Assembly: GCF_001676655.1 (NCBI RefSeq) | Contig: NZ_LZDB01000001.1 | Location: 496,001 to 560,000 of the forward strand | From: Perlucidibaca aquatica | GTDB lineage: Bacteria; Pseudomonadota; Gammaproteobacteria; Pseudomonadales; Moraxellaceae | Length of the DNA stretch: 64,000 bases | Reading direction: 5' to 3' | Shown here: one piece after another, positions 46,715 through 54,093 of the stretch | Position numbering within the stretch: the stretch's first letter is position 1 | Layout: each line of letters begins with the position of its first letter | The notes under the pieces: generated by a model | Seen by the model: only the letters and a program-made list of their open reading frames with translations | Databases searched by the model: none | Told to the model about the DNA's origin: nothing | Translations under genes and position numbers: made by a program

Positions 46715-46920
46715 TAGAATTCACCGACAACATCACTGGCTGAAATGCCACTAACTCGTCCAGCACGATGTTCTGCCAAGCGCAGTTCAGCCTCTTTGAC
46801 CCACAAGCGGTCAATAGATGGATCGGGGCGATCTAGGCTGTTCATGAGTTCGTCGATCAACGTGAAACGCTCTGCTGGAGATAGCTTCAATGCGGAATCA
46901 ATGAGCAGTTTTGTATTCAT
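46714..46920 (-). CDS. Addiction-module antitoxin (short TIGR02574-type component)
   Basis: A 68-residue antitoxin, MNTKLLIDSALKLSPAERFT then LIDELMNSLDRPDPSIDRLW, the form often found next to RelE/ParE toxins. The start at 46920 is chosen at the family Met; a long frame extends upstream but is GC-rich read-through of bioA sequence. First gene of antitoxin-toxin-rsmE, all overlapping. Confidence 0.87.
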   Translation of the reverse strand: MNTKLLIDSALKLSPAERFTLIDELMNSLDRPDPSIDRLWVKEAELRLAEHRAGRVSGISASDVVGEF

Positions 46921-47014
46921 GGCGATGTCCACCAAGTCGATTAGCCAAGTTATTCGATGACACGAAGTCTTTGACAAGTGTAGGCAAGAAAAAGCGTGTT
47001 GGCTTGAAAATTTC

Positions 47015-48400
47015 TTAAGCCATTGCCGGCCCACGCTCCGACCCCATCCCCGCCGGCGCACGCAGACCCTCATCAATGGCCTCCGCCGCCGTCGCGACCA
47101 TCCAGCGAATCTGTTCCGGGGTGATGATGTAGGGCGGCATGAAGTACACCACATTGCCGATGGGCCGCAGCAGCAGGCCGCGTTTCAGCGCCGCCTGGAA
47201 GATTGCCAGGCCGCGTCGCTCGCGCCAGTCGTAGGGCGTGCGCGTGGCCTTGTCGCGCACTAGCTCGATGGCGGCGACCATGCCCGTCTGCCGGACTTCC
47301 AGCACCTGCGGATGATCGTGCAGCGGCTTCAGCGCCTCGGCCATCACCCGTGAACGCTCGCGGTTCTGAGCTATCACATCGTCACGCGCGAACAGGTCCA
47401 GCGAGGCCAGCGCAACGCGTGCCGCGAGGGCATTGCCGGTGTAACTGTGCGAGTGCAGAAAGCCCTTCAGCGTGTCGTAGCGGTCGTAGAAGATTTCGTA
47501 GATGCGCTCGTGCGTCATCACCACCGACATCGGCAGATAGCCCGCCGTCAGACCTTTGGACAGCACCAGAAAGTCGGGCGTGATGTTGGCCTGTTCGCAG
47601 GCGAAGAGCGTACCGGTGCGGCCGAAGCCGACAGCGATTTCATCGGCAATGAGGTGCACACCGTGGCGGTCGCAGGCCTCGCGCAACAGCGTCAGGTAAA
47701 TGGGGTCGTACATGCGCATGCCGGCCGCGCCCTGAATCAGGGGCTCGACGATGACGGCGGCGACCTCGTGCGCATGCTCGGCGAGCAGCAGCTCCATCGC
47801 GGCCATGGCACGGCGGGCAGCGTCGATCGGAGATTCATTGGGCAGGCGGCTGGCGGGCGAGGGTGCTCGCAACGGCGGCTGCAGCATCGGCCGATACGTC
47901 TCTGAGAACAGCGGAATGTCGGTGACGCCGAGCGCGCCGATGGTCTCGCCGTGATAGCTGTTTTCCAGCGCGATGAAGCGCGTCTTGCCCGCTTGCCCGA
48001 GGTTGCGCCAGGCATGCAGGCTCATCTTCAGCGCGACCTCGATGCCGGAGCTGCCGTTGTCGGCATAAAAACATTTGCTCAGGCCGGGCGGGGCCAGCGC
48101 GACCAGGCGCTCGCTGAGCTCGACGATGGCCTCGTGGGTGAAGCCGGCGAGGATGACATGTTCCAGCGTATCGGCCTGCTGCCGGAGCGCGGCGTTGAGC
48201 TCGGGGTGGGCATGCCCGAAGAGATTGACCCACCACGAACTGATCGCGTCCATGTAGCGCTTGCCGTCGAAGTCCTCCAGCCAGATGCCCTCGCCACGGC
48301 GAATCGGCACCAGCGGCAGCTGCTCGTGATCGTGCATCTGCGTGCAGGGGTGCCAGACATGCTTGAGGTCGCGGCGGGAGATTTCTTCGTTGCTGGCCAT
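47015..48400 (-). CDS. bioA: Adenosylmethionine-8-amino-7-oxononanoate aminotransferase
   Basis: A 461-residue PLP enzyme of biotin synthesis (KAPA to DAPA using SAM as amino donor). DLKHVWHPCTQMHDHEQLP is the BioA N-terminus. ISSWWVNLFGHAHPELN and LIADEIAVGFGRTGTLF follow, and the PLP Lys is in LSKGLTAGYLPM. The ATG at 48400 is chosen because an upstream TTG (48469) would lie inside the probable promoter. No bioBFCD nearby. Biotin is needed by the carboxylase encoded at 9.4-14 kb. Confidence 0.95.
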   Translation of the reverse strand: MASNEEISRRDLKHVWHPCTQMHDHEQLPLVPIRRGEGIWLEDFDGKRYMDAISSWWVNLFGHAHPELNAALRQQADTLEHVILAGFTHEAIVELSERLVALAPPGLSKCFYADNGSSGIEVALKMSLHAWRNLGQAGKTRFIALENSYHGETIGALGVTDIPLFSETYRPMLQPPLRAPSPASRLPNESPIDAARRAMAAMELLLAEHAHEVAAVIVEPLIQGAAGMRMYDPIYLTLLREACDRHGVHLIADEIAVGFGRTGTLFACEQANITPDFLVLSKGLTAGYLPMSVVMTHERIYEIFYDRYDTLKGFLHSHSYTGNALAARVALASLDLFARDDVIAQNRERSRVMAEALKPLHDHPQVLEVRQTGMVAAIELVRDKATRTPYDWRERRGLAIFQAALKRGLLLRPIGNVVYFMPPYIITPEQIRWMVATAAEAIDEGLRAPAGMGSERGPAMA

Positions 48401-48499
48401 GAGTTGTGGGTTTGCCAATGTCAGGTTCGTGATTTTAGTAGGTATGATTATCGGCGATGAGTCAATCAAGGCCTATGGCCTGATCCCGAGAGCATGACA

Positions 48500-48817
48500 A
48501 TGAACGCGAAAATCTTTTTAGGGATGACATTGCTGGCCTGCCTGCCGGCGCATGCGGCGGTGGATGGCCCGGCGCTGTATCAGGAAAACTGCGCCAAATG
48601 CCACGGCGTTTCCGGTGCCGCCGACAGCTTCCGAGGCTATCTGTATTTTGCCCGCAACTTCACCAGCGCCGATTGGCAGCGCGCCAAAAGTGATGCCTAT
48701 ATTCTCGACAAGATAAATTCTGGCCCGCGCATCATGCCGTCGTTTGAAGACAGCCTCAGTGCGGAAGAAAAGCAGGCGCTGATCTTGGTCGTGCGCGGCT
48801 TCAAGGCCCAGCCATGA
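48500..48817 (+). CDS. Small secreted c-type cytochrome
   Basis: A 105-residue monohaem class I cytochrome c. The signal peptide ends PAHA, the haem-binding CAKCH follows soon after, and the axial Met is probably in RIMPSFEDSLS. Two ATGs are in frame (48494, 48500); the second has GAGAG at seven bases and is preferred. It overlaps chrA by four bases (ATGA), so it is translationally coupled to the chromate transporter. Periplasmic. Confidence 0.88.
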   Translation: MNAKIFLGMTLLACLPAHAAVDGPALYQENCAKCHGVSGAADSFRGYLYFARNFTSADWQRAKSDAYILDKINSGPRIMPSFEDSLSAEEKQALILVVRGFKAQP

Positions 48818-50187
48818 ATACACCAGCCACGAACGCACCAGCCATGAGCGCGCCAGCGCCGGTTTCTTTTCGCGAGGCCCTCGGCTTCTGGTTCAAGCTC
48901 GGCTTCATCAGCTTCGGCGGCCCGGCCGGGCAGATCGCGCTCATGCATCAAGAGCTGGTCGAACGCCGACGCTGGCTGTCCGAGCGCCGCTTTTTGCACG
49001 CGCTGAACTACTGCATGGTGCTGCCGGGGCCGGAGGCGCAACAGCTGGCGACCTACATCGGCTGGCTCATGCACCGTACCTGGGGCGGCATCGCTGCCGG
49101 CGCACTGTTCGTGCTGCCATCGCTGTTCATCCTGATCGCGCTGTCGTGGATCTATCTCGCGTTTGGTGAGCTACCGGTCGTCGCCGGCATCTTCTACGGC
49201 ATCAAGCCGGCGGTCACAGCTATCGTCTTGCAGGCCGCGCATCGCATCGGCTCGCGGGCGCTGAAGAACGGCTGGCTCTGGGCCATCGCTGCCGCCGCCT
49301 TTGTCGCCATTTTTGCGTTACAGCTACCGTTCCCGCTCATCGTGATCACGGCCGCCGCGCTCGGCTGGCTCGGCGGGCGCTATCTGCCGGATGCCTTCGC
49401 GCTCGGCGGCGGCCATGGCGGCAAGGTCAAGGCGCGCACGGCGCCGGCTCTGATCGACGACGATACTCCGACGCCCGAGCACGCCCGTTTCCGCTGGATG
49501 GGCCTGCTCAAAGTCGTCGCCGTCGGCGCGCTGCTCTGGCTGCTGCCCATGGCCGCGCTCACGCTCACGCAAGGCTGGGATGGCACGCTCACGCAGATGG
49601 CCTGGTTCTTCACCACCGCCGCGCTGATGACCTTCGGCGGTGCCTATGCCGTGCTGCCCTATGTCTATCAGGGCGCGGTCACGCACTACGGCTGGCTCAC
49701 GCCCACGCAAATGATCGACGGCCTCGCGCTCGGCGAAACCACGCCCGGCCCGCTGATCATGGTGGTCGCGTTCGTGGCCTTTGTCGGCGGCTACGTGAAG
49801 GCCGTGTTCGGCCCGGATCAGCTGTTTCTGGCCGGCGCTGTCGCCGCCTGCCTGGTGACCTGGTTCACCTTTTTGCCCTCGTTCCTGTTCATTCTCGCCG
49901 GCGGCCCGCTGGTCGAATCCACGCACGATGACCTCAAGTTCACCGCACCACTAACCGCGATCACGGCCGCCGTGGTCGGCGTCATCGTCAACCTCGCGCT
50001 GTTCTTTGCCTGGCATGTGTTCTGGCCAAAAGGCGTCGCTGGCGGCGTGCTCGCCAGCGCTGATTGGGGCTCGATCGTGATTGCTGGTTTGGCGGCGCTG
50101 GCGCTGTTCCGCTATCAGCGCAGTGTCATGCAGGTGATTCTGGGGGCAGGGCTGTTGGGATTGGGGTGGTCGTTGGTGGTGGGTTGA
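48814..50187 (+). CDS. chrA: Chromate transporter
   Basis: A 457-residue CHR-family membrane protein with two homologous halves, 10 or more membrane segments. The N-half signature is FISFGGPAGQIALMHQELVE plus NYCMVLPGPEAQQLATYIGW. The C-half has TFGGAYAVLPYVYQGAV and ALGETTPGPLIMVVAFVAFV. By family knowledge it exports chromate, possibly in exchange with sulfate. Long-chain type (about 400-450). Coupled to a cytochrome c gene. Confidence 0.94.
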   Translation: MNTPATNAPAMSAPAPVSFREALGFWFKLGFISFGGPAGQIALMHQELVERRRWLSERRFLHALNYCMVLPGPEAQQLATYIGWLMHRTWGGIAAGALFVLPSLFILIALSWIYLAFGELPVVAGIFYGIKPAVTAIVLQAAHRIGSRALKNGWLWAIAAAAFVAIFALQLPFPLIVITAAALGWLGGRYLPDAFALGGGHGGKVKARTAPALIDDDTPTPEHARFRWMGLLKVVAVGALLWLLPMAALTLTQGWDGTLTQMAWFFTTAALMTFGGAYAVLPYVYQGAVTHYGWLTPTQMIDGLALGETTPGPLIMVVAFVAFVGGYVKAVFGPDQLFLAGAVAACLVTWFTFLPSFLFILAGGPLVESTHDDLKFTAPLTAITAAVVGVIVNLALFFAWHVFWPKGVAGGVLASADWGSIVIAGLAALALFRYQRSVMQVILGAGLLGLGWSLVVG

Positions 50188-50195
50188 TTCAGTGT

Positions 50196-50459
50196 TTATT
50201 CGTAATGCGACCAGAGTCGCAGAACCTTCACCACATGCTCCGCCTCTAACACCTGGTACACGAGGCGATGCTGAATATTGATGCGCCGTGAGTAGGCCCC
50301 GGCAAGGTCGCCGACCAGCTTTTCATACGGGGGAGGGTTCTGAAACGGATTGTCTGCAACGATGCCGAGTAAGGTTTTGGCTTTTTCCTTCAAACCTGCA
50401 GCTGCCAGTTTCTCTGCATCTTTCTGAGCTTGCTTGGTATAAACAAGCTGCCAGCTCAC
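50196..50459 (-). CDS. yoeB: YoeB-family toxin (Txe/YoeB)
   Basis: An 87-residue ribosome-dependent mRNA interferase. WQLVYTKQAQKDAEKLAAAG is the lead helix. NPFQNPPPYEKLVGDLAGAY and YSRRINIQHRLVYQVLEA carry the YoeB core (Glu and Arg residues), and the C-terminal LRLWSHYE keeps the His-Tyr of the active site. Start GTG at 50459 overlaps the antitoxin stop (GTGA). Confidence 0.95.
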   Translation of the reverse strand: MSWQLVYTKQAQKDAEKLAAAGLKEKAKTLLGIVADNPFQNPPPYEKLVGDLAGAYSRRINIQHRLVYQVLEAEHVVKVLRLWSHYE

Positions 50460-50698
50460 CAGCCAAGTTCCTTGGCGCAATCTTCAACGGGTTCATCCAT
50501 GCCCTGCTTGATGGATTCACGCATGCCTGGAACAGACAGGAGATACAGCGTCTCCTGAATTGCCTCCCAGTCTTCTGCCGAGATCAGCACAGAACTGTTG
50601 CGCTTGCCTGAAATAACGATCGGTTGGTGTGACTCGGCTGCCTGATCCATGAGTCGGTACAGGTTTGAGCGTGCTTCACTGGCAGTAAGGGTGTTCAT
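50456..50698 (-). CDS. yefM: YefM/Phd-family antitoxin
   Basis: An 80-residue antitoxin. MNTLTASEARSNLYRLMDQA is the Phd/YefM DNA-binding N-domain, followed by PIVISGKRNSSVLISAEDWE, and the acidic tail binds the toxin. GGGAG precedes the start at good spacing. It represses its own operon, through the paired hexamers at 50724-50741. Confidence 0.95.
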   Translation of the reverse strand: MNTLTASEARSNLYRLMDQAAESHQPIVISGKRNSSVLISAEDWEAIQETLYLLSVPGMRESIKQGMDEPVEDCAKELGW

Positions 50699-50723
50699 GT
50701 TTTTGCTCCCGATGAGCCTTTAT

Positions 50724-50741
50724 CGTACGCGTATTCGTACG
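50724..50741. promoter_or_regulatory. YefM-YoeB operator
   Basis: Two palindromic hexamers CGTACG (50724-50729 and 50736-50741) separated by six bases, 12 bp centre to centre. It lies 26 bases ahead of the yefM start. The Escherichia coli YefM operator uses TGTACA hexamers with the same 12-bp spacing. Confidence 0.75.
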
Positions 50742-50821
50742 ACTTTTGAAGTATGGGCTAAGGCTCCGCTGGATCAAGCTCTGGGCATCACATTACTACC
50801 TTTGAATCTCGGGCTCGATCA

Positions 50822-51214
50822 GTGTGGCCATTTGCGTTAACGAGTCCTGCTATTCGAGGTGGCACATCTCGACTGGAATCAATAGATGAAGCCCAGCTGT
50901 ATTTGTCTGCTGTGACACTTGGCGAGATACAAGCAAGTATTGAGCTGACGCGAGAGCAAGACCCTGACAAAGCCAATGAGATTGAGGCCTTGCTGGAGTT
51001 GGTGGCTGGAGCTAATAACATCTTGCCGATGGATACGGCGGCGTTCAGAGCGTGGGCGCGACTCATGCACAGGAAGTGGAAGTCCGATACGATCTATGAA
51101 GGCGCAATGACCGCTGCGATAGCGAAGGTACACGGGCTAATCGTTGCCACTCGAAATGTGGCGGATTTCAATGCGCTTGGATTGGAGGTTTTTAATCCAT
51201 TCGCAGCTGTGTAG
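50822..51214 (+). pseudogene. N-terminally broken VapC/FitB-type PIN toxin
   Basis: The C-terminal ~105 residues of a PIN-domain RNase: SIDEAQLYLSAVTLGEIQAS, GANNILPMDTAAFRAWARLM and ATRNVADFNALGLEVFNPF. The N-terminal strand with the first catalytic Asp (usually L-L-D-T-N-V-x-S-E) is missing. The region ahead (50756-50880) shows no intact copy in any frame, and no VapB-type antitoxin is adjacent. Three of the acidic residues remain. Probably inactive. It points opposite to the cassette genes. Confidence 0.7.
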
Positions 51215-51239
51215 ATCAAGCTTCACCTGCCGCGATTTT

Positions 51240-51695
51240 TTAGAGCTCACCGCCAAAGGCAATGAGTGTACCTCCACCGCTAAATGTGTTTTGGGAAAAC
51301 GTTGTCCCACCCGCTGTTAGCGCAGCGGCATTCCCATAGATGTTAAGACCTACTGGTCGGAGGTCTAGAAAATCAATTACTGCGGAGTCTTGATCTAGCT
51401 GTTTAACGCTGATTACGGGCACGCCACCGACCGAAACCGTGAGGCTGTCATTGCTACTGACAACCCCTACTGCCGGATGCGATGCAACTGATGCGGTAAC
51501 AAGCGGGATATAGCACTTACCGCCCTTATCTGTCGGAGCCTGTAGCCATATTGTCGGTCCTTCACCTTTTCCAATGAGTAACGGTAGTACCTCACCAAGA
51601 ACGACAATATGCCCTCCGCCGATGAGCTTGTTGCTACAAATGGTAAGCGTCTGATAGGGCTTGTAGGTACTGGGCAATGTTGTGCGAGTAATCAT
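51240..51695 (-). CDS. Unknown 151-residue soluble protein (cassette gene 2b)
   Basis: I do not recognise the family. It has no membrane segment or signal peptide; Gly/Val/Thr-rich, predicted beta-rich, starting MITRTTLPSTYKPYQTLTIC and ending GGGTLIAFGGEL. A TLTICSNKLIGGGHIVVLGE stretch and a later SVASHPAVGVVSSNDSLTVS suggest a beta-solenoid or barrel. It is the second gene of a two-gene unit: its ATG overlaps the stop of the membrane-protein gene (ATGA). It sits at the distal end of an integron-type cassette. No attC follows its stop; the broken VapC lies there instead. Confidence 0.65.
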   Translation of the reverse strand: MITRTTLPSTYKPYQTLTICSNKLIGGGHIVVLGEVLPLLIGKGEGPTIWLQAPTDKGGKCYIPLVTASVASHPAVGVVSSNDSLTVSVGGVPVISVKQLDQDSAVIDFLDLRPVGLNIYGNAAALTAGGTTFSQNTFSGGGTLIAFGGEL

Positions 51696-52102
51696 TCTTT
51701 TCCTCCCACAAAGTGTGAGGACGGTGGAGCACTATCGAAATGTTTCGATATCTTCTTCATCGTCTTCATCTTGTCGTTTGGCCACCAGAACCCAATTGCG
51801 TAGAAAGCGGCAGATGCAATTGTCCCAACCACTATTGTGCTTAGCTCACCCGACGAAAGCTGGGACTTCTCATCCTCAAACATCGGCGCAATCTTGGGAC
51901 CAAGACTTACCGCGTAACCGACTACACCGGAGAACACGATTGTTGCGAGCGTCGCGGTGATCGGCTGCCCACCCTTCAGCCGAAGGAAGTCTGCCTCTGT
52001 CAGCAAATACGGCGGCTGCATCGTTGTCACTGATCTCCCGTTTAGGAGATCAGTGACAACGATGGGCTGGCTTAGTTGCCTGCCTTCGTATGCCTGCTCC
52101 AT
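51692..52102 (-). CDS. Unknown 136-residue membrane protein (cassette gene 2a)
   Basis: No recognised family. The N-terminal ~50 residues are soluble (PIVVTDLLNGRSVTTMQPPY then LLTEADFLRLKGGQ). There are two probable membrane segments (about 52-70 and 90-110) and a basic tail KMKTMKKISKHF. Codons 13-28 are built from a perfect 20-bp inverted repeat (52019-52064). A GAGG-type ribosome-binding sequence lies just ahead of the ATG. It begins 25 bases after the attC at 52127-52182, the usual position for a cassette gene, and is coupled to the 51240 gene. Confidence 0.65.
   Translation of the reverse strand: MEQAYEGRQLSQPIVVTDLLNGRSVTTMQPPYLLTEADFLRLKGGQPITATLATIVFSGVVGYAVSLGPKIAPMFEDEKSQLSSGELSTIVVGTIASAAFYAIGFWWPNDKMKTMKKISKHFDSAPPSSHFVGGKE
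52019..52064. repeat. Perfect 20-bp inverted repeat inside a coding region
   Basis: Arms 52019-52038 and 52045-52064 are exact reverse complements around a six-base loop, inside codons 13-28 of the gene at 51692-52102. No T run follows on either strand, so it is not a typical terminator. In RNA it would form a very stable hairpin soon after the start codon. Confidence 0.9.
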
Positions 52103-52126
52103 GAGTCTCCTCGCAAATAGTGGGCT

Positions 52127-52182
52127 CTAACGCTGGAGTTAAGTCGCGCTGCGAAGTAGCGTCGGCCTGAATGAATTGTTAG
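52127..52182 (-). mobile_element. attC recombination site (aadA-type)
   Basis: On the minus strand the 56 bases run from CTAACAATTCATTCAGGCCG to AACTCCAGCGTTAG. Outer boxes TAAC/GTTA, a GC-rich inner imperfect stem around ACTTCGCAG, and the overall sequence closely follow the attC of aadA-type gene cassettes. The TAA stop of the gene at 52179-52634 lies at its edge, as usual for cassettes. It marks the junction between two cassettes read on the minus strand. Confidence 0.88.
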
Positions 52183-52634
52183 TCGGCATGTTGCCTGAGC
52201 TTGTCCTGATAGTCATCAATGCGACGTTGTGCAGCTTTAATACCATTAGCGTACTTACTGTCATCGCCTGCCGACTCACCCCATTGCTTCAAGCTCTCGA
52301 CACGCTGTTTCTCTTGCTCAATTAGAATCGAAAGTGCTCCAACCTTAGCAGCACTTGCTTGCGCCTTTAGGCTCTCTTCTATGAGCTTTATCGCTGCTGC
52401 TTGTTGCTCAAGTGTTGCTAGAGTAACCTTCTCAAATTCGGATGACTGCTTCTGTTGAAGAACCATTGAGTACACAGCTAAAGCCAAAGCAAGGCCGGAA
52501 AACAGTGCGGAAATTCCCCCAAAACTATCTCCAAAACTCGCAGCGCGATCCAAGTCGCCGAGTAGACTAGGCACAGCAACGGCCCACGCAATCCAAACTA
52601 CAATAAATAAGACTATGAGCCTATCTAACTTCAT
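52179..52634 (-). CDS. Unknown membrane-anchored coiled-coil protein (cassette gene 1)
   Basis: A 151-residue protein with two N-terminal membrane segments (about 6-24 and 42-60) and a C-terminal coiled coil (LEQQAAAIKLIEESLKAQAS then EKQRVESLKQWGES). DLDRAASFGDSFGGISALFS between the segments is a pattern I have seen in uncharacterised small membrane proteins, sometimes phage- or defence-linked; function not assigned. Its stop overlaps the attC at 52127-52182. Upstream is a degenerate attC-like end. AT-richer than its flanks. Confidence 0.7.
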   Translation of the reverse strand: MKLDRLIVLFIVVWIAWAVAVPSLLGDLDRAASFGDSFGGISALFSGLALALAVYSMVLQQKQSSEFEKVTLATLEQQAAAIKLIEESLKAQASAAKVGALSILIEQEKQRVESLKQWGESAGDDSKYANGIKAAQRRIDDYQDKLRQHAD

Positions 52635-52839
52635 ATTAATACTCCGTGAACTTAGAGACGACTAACGCTGCTTATACCGCAGTTATGCGGCCTAATAATT
52701 TCGACTTGCTGCATAAAGCCTATGGCTAGCTTGAAAAGCTAACCATTTCAAAATCTTGAAACAGCCAACACCGCAAAGCTTATGCCTCTGAGCATGTCAC
52801 ATCTGCCACGCAGAAAAAATCTCGCGACACGACCGCCGG
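52635..52839. other. Non-coding gap between cassette gene 1 and symporter gene
   Basis: 205 AT-rich bases. It holds the attC-like end at 52662-52690, a hairpin TAGCTT-gaa-AAGCTA extended by outer pairs (around 52724-52745) and TTTCAA-aatc-TTGAAA (52747-52762). Either hairpin could end transcription from the symporter gene, which reads toward it, but neither has a clear T run. No gene seen. Confidence 0.5.
52662..52690 (-). mobile_element. Degenerate or truncated attC/attI-like junction
   Basis: On the minus strand GCATAACTGCGGTATAAGCA then GCGTTAGTC. This gives the RYYYAAC-like and GTTRRRY-like outer boxes of an attC, but only about 29 bases apart, too short for a normal attC (about 57 or more). 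It lies just ahead of cassette gene 1, where the preceding recombination site is expected. Could be a deleted attC or a chance palindrome. Confidence 0.4.
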
Positions 52840-54072
52840 TCAGCCCGCACTCCGCTGCGCATACCGCGCCACCATCCTTGCCGCCACCGAGTCACTCCAA
52901 ACATTCACCGCCGTGCGGCACATGTCCAGCGGCCGGTCCGTAATTAGCAACAACCCCAGCGCCTCCGCCGGCATGCCCAATCGTTGCAGGATCAGCGCGA
53001 TGGCGACCAGGCTGGCGGCCGGAATGCCGGCCATGCCGATGGATGTGGCCAGTGACAGCGCGACCACCACGAGCTGATCCGCGAGGCTGAGGTCGAAGCC
53101 CAGCAGCTGCGCCAGAAACAGCACGGCCACGCATTCATAGAGCGCGGTGCCATCCATGTTCAGCGTCGCGCCCAGCGGCACGGTCAGGCTGGTCACGCCG
53201 GGGTCGACGCCGGCGCGTTCGTTCAGGCAGCGCAGGGTCAGCGGCAGGGTGGCGGTGGATGATGCGGTGGAGAAGGCCATCCACAGAGCCGGGCTCATGG
53301 CGCGAGCATGGTCGCGCGGTGAAACGCGAGCGAGCTGCCAGAGCACCAGCCCGAGGCTGACGCCGGCATGAATCAGCAGGCCGATAATGACCGTGGCCAT
53401 GAACCACGCCAGCGGTTGCAGCGCGGCCCAGCCCATCTGGCTGGCGCTGTTGCAGACCAGTGCCGCCACGCCAATCGGTGCGGCTTTCAACAGCCACAGC
53501 ACCAGCGTTAGCAGCACCTGCTGCAGGCCGTCCCAAAACTGTCGTTGCACCTCGCGCAGGGCTTCGGGCAGCGTGCGAATGGCCATGCCCACGAGCAGCG
53601 CGAAAAGTACCAAAGCGAGCAAATTGGCCTCGTTGGCCGCCTTGAACAGATTGCTGGGCACGATGGCGAGCAGCGAGTCTGCCCAGCTCGGCGATGCCAG
53701 GGCGGGCAGGCTACCTGCCGCACCCGCCGAGGCCAGCCAGCCGCCGGCCGGTGCGGTGGCGTGCAGGCCGGGGGCAATGGTATTCGCCACGAACAATCCG
53801 ACCAGTACGGCGAGCAAGGTGCTGAGGCCGTAAAAGCTGATCGCCAGCGCGCCGAGTCGGCCTAAGCGTTGATTCAAGTTGCCGATGCCGGCAATCAGCG
53901 TGACCACCACCAGCGGCAGCGCCACCGCTTTCAGCGCATTCAGGAACAGGTTGCCGATAACGCGGCTGATCTCCAGCGCCAATGCCCGCGAGCCGGGGTC
54001 TACCTGCGATAGCCCCGCCGCGAGCAAAATGCCAACCAGAAGGGCGAGAAAAATCTGACGGTGCAGGGGCAT
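52840..54072 (-). CDS. Dicarboxylate/amino acid:cation symporter
   Basis: A 410-residue DAACS-family transporter with 8 or more membrane segments and two re-entrant loops. The substrate/sodium motif is NMDGTALYECVAVLFLAQLL. SMAFSTASS-type Ser-rich loop 1 is seen as AFSTASSTATLPLT, and SIGMAGIPAASLVAIALIL is a C-terminal block. It imports C4-dicarboxylates or acidic/neutral amino acids with H+ or Na+. It lies 21 bases downstream of ggt on the same strand and could take up amino acids released by it. Confidence 0.92.
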   Translation of the reverse strand: MPLHRQIFLALLVGILLAAGLSQVDPGSRALALEISRVIGNLFLNALKAVALPLVVVTLIAGIGNLNQRLGRLGALAISFYGLSTLLAVLVGLFVANTIAPGLHATAPAGGWLASAGAAGSLPALASPSWADSLLAIVPSNLFKAANEANLLALVLFALLVGMAIRTLPEALREVQRQFWDGLQQVLLTLVLWLLKAAPIGVAALVCNSASQMGWAALQPLAWFMATVIIGLLIHAGVSLGLVLWQLARVSPRDHARAMSPALWMAFSTASSTATLPLTLRCLNERAGVDPGVTSLTVPLGATLNMDGTALYECVAVLFLAQLLGFDLSLADQLVVVALSLATSIGMAGIPAASLVAIALILQRLGMPAEALGLLLITDRPLDMCRTAVNVWSDSVAARMVARYAQRSAG

Positions 54073-54093
54073 GGTGATTTCTCAATGAGCAAA

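Noticed and set aside
48401-48469. Extended bioA start at TTG 48469
   Set aside because: The TTG lies in a likely -35 region (TTGACT on the minus strand) and the BioA family sequence starts near 48400.
51180-51240. A third attC after the stop of cassette gene 2b
   Set aside because: I looked for TAAC/GTTA boxes and an imperfect stem on both strands and found none; the VapC fragment occupies the place.
52019-52064. Reading the 20-bp inverted repeat as a terminator
   Set aside because: It is inside an open reading frame and neither side carries a T run.
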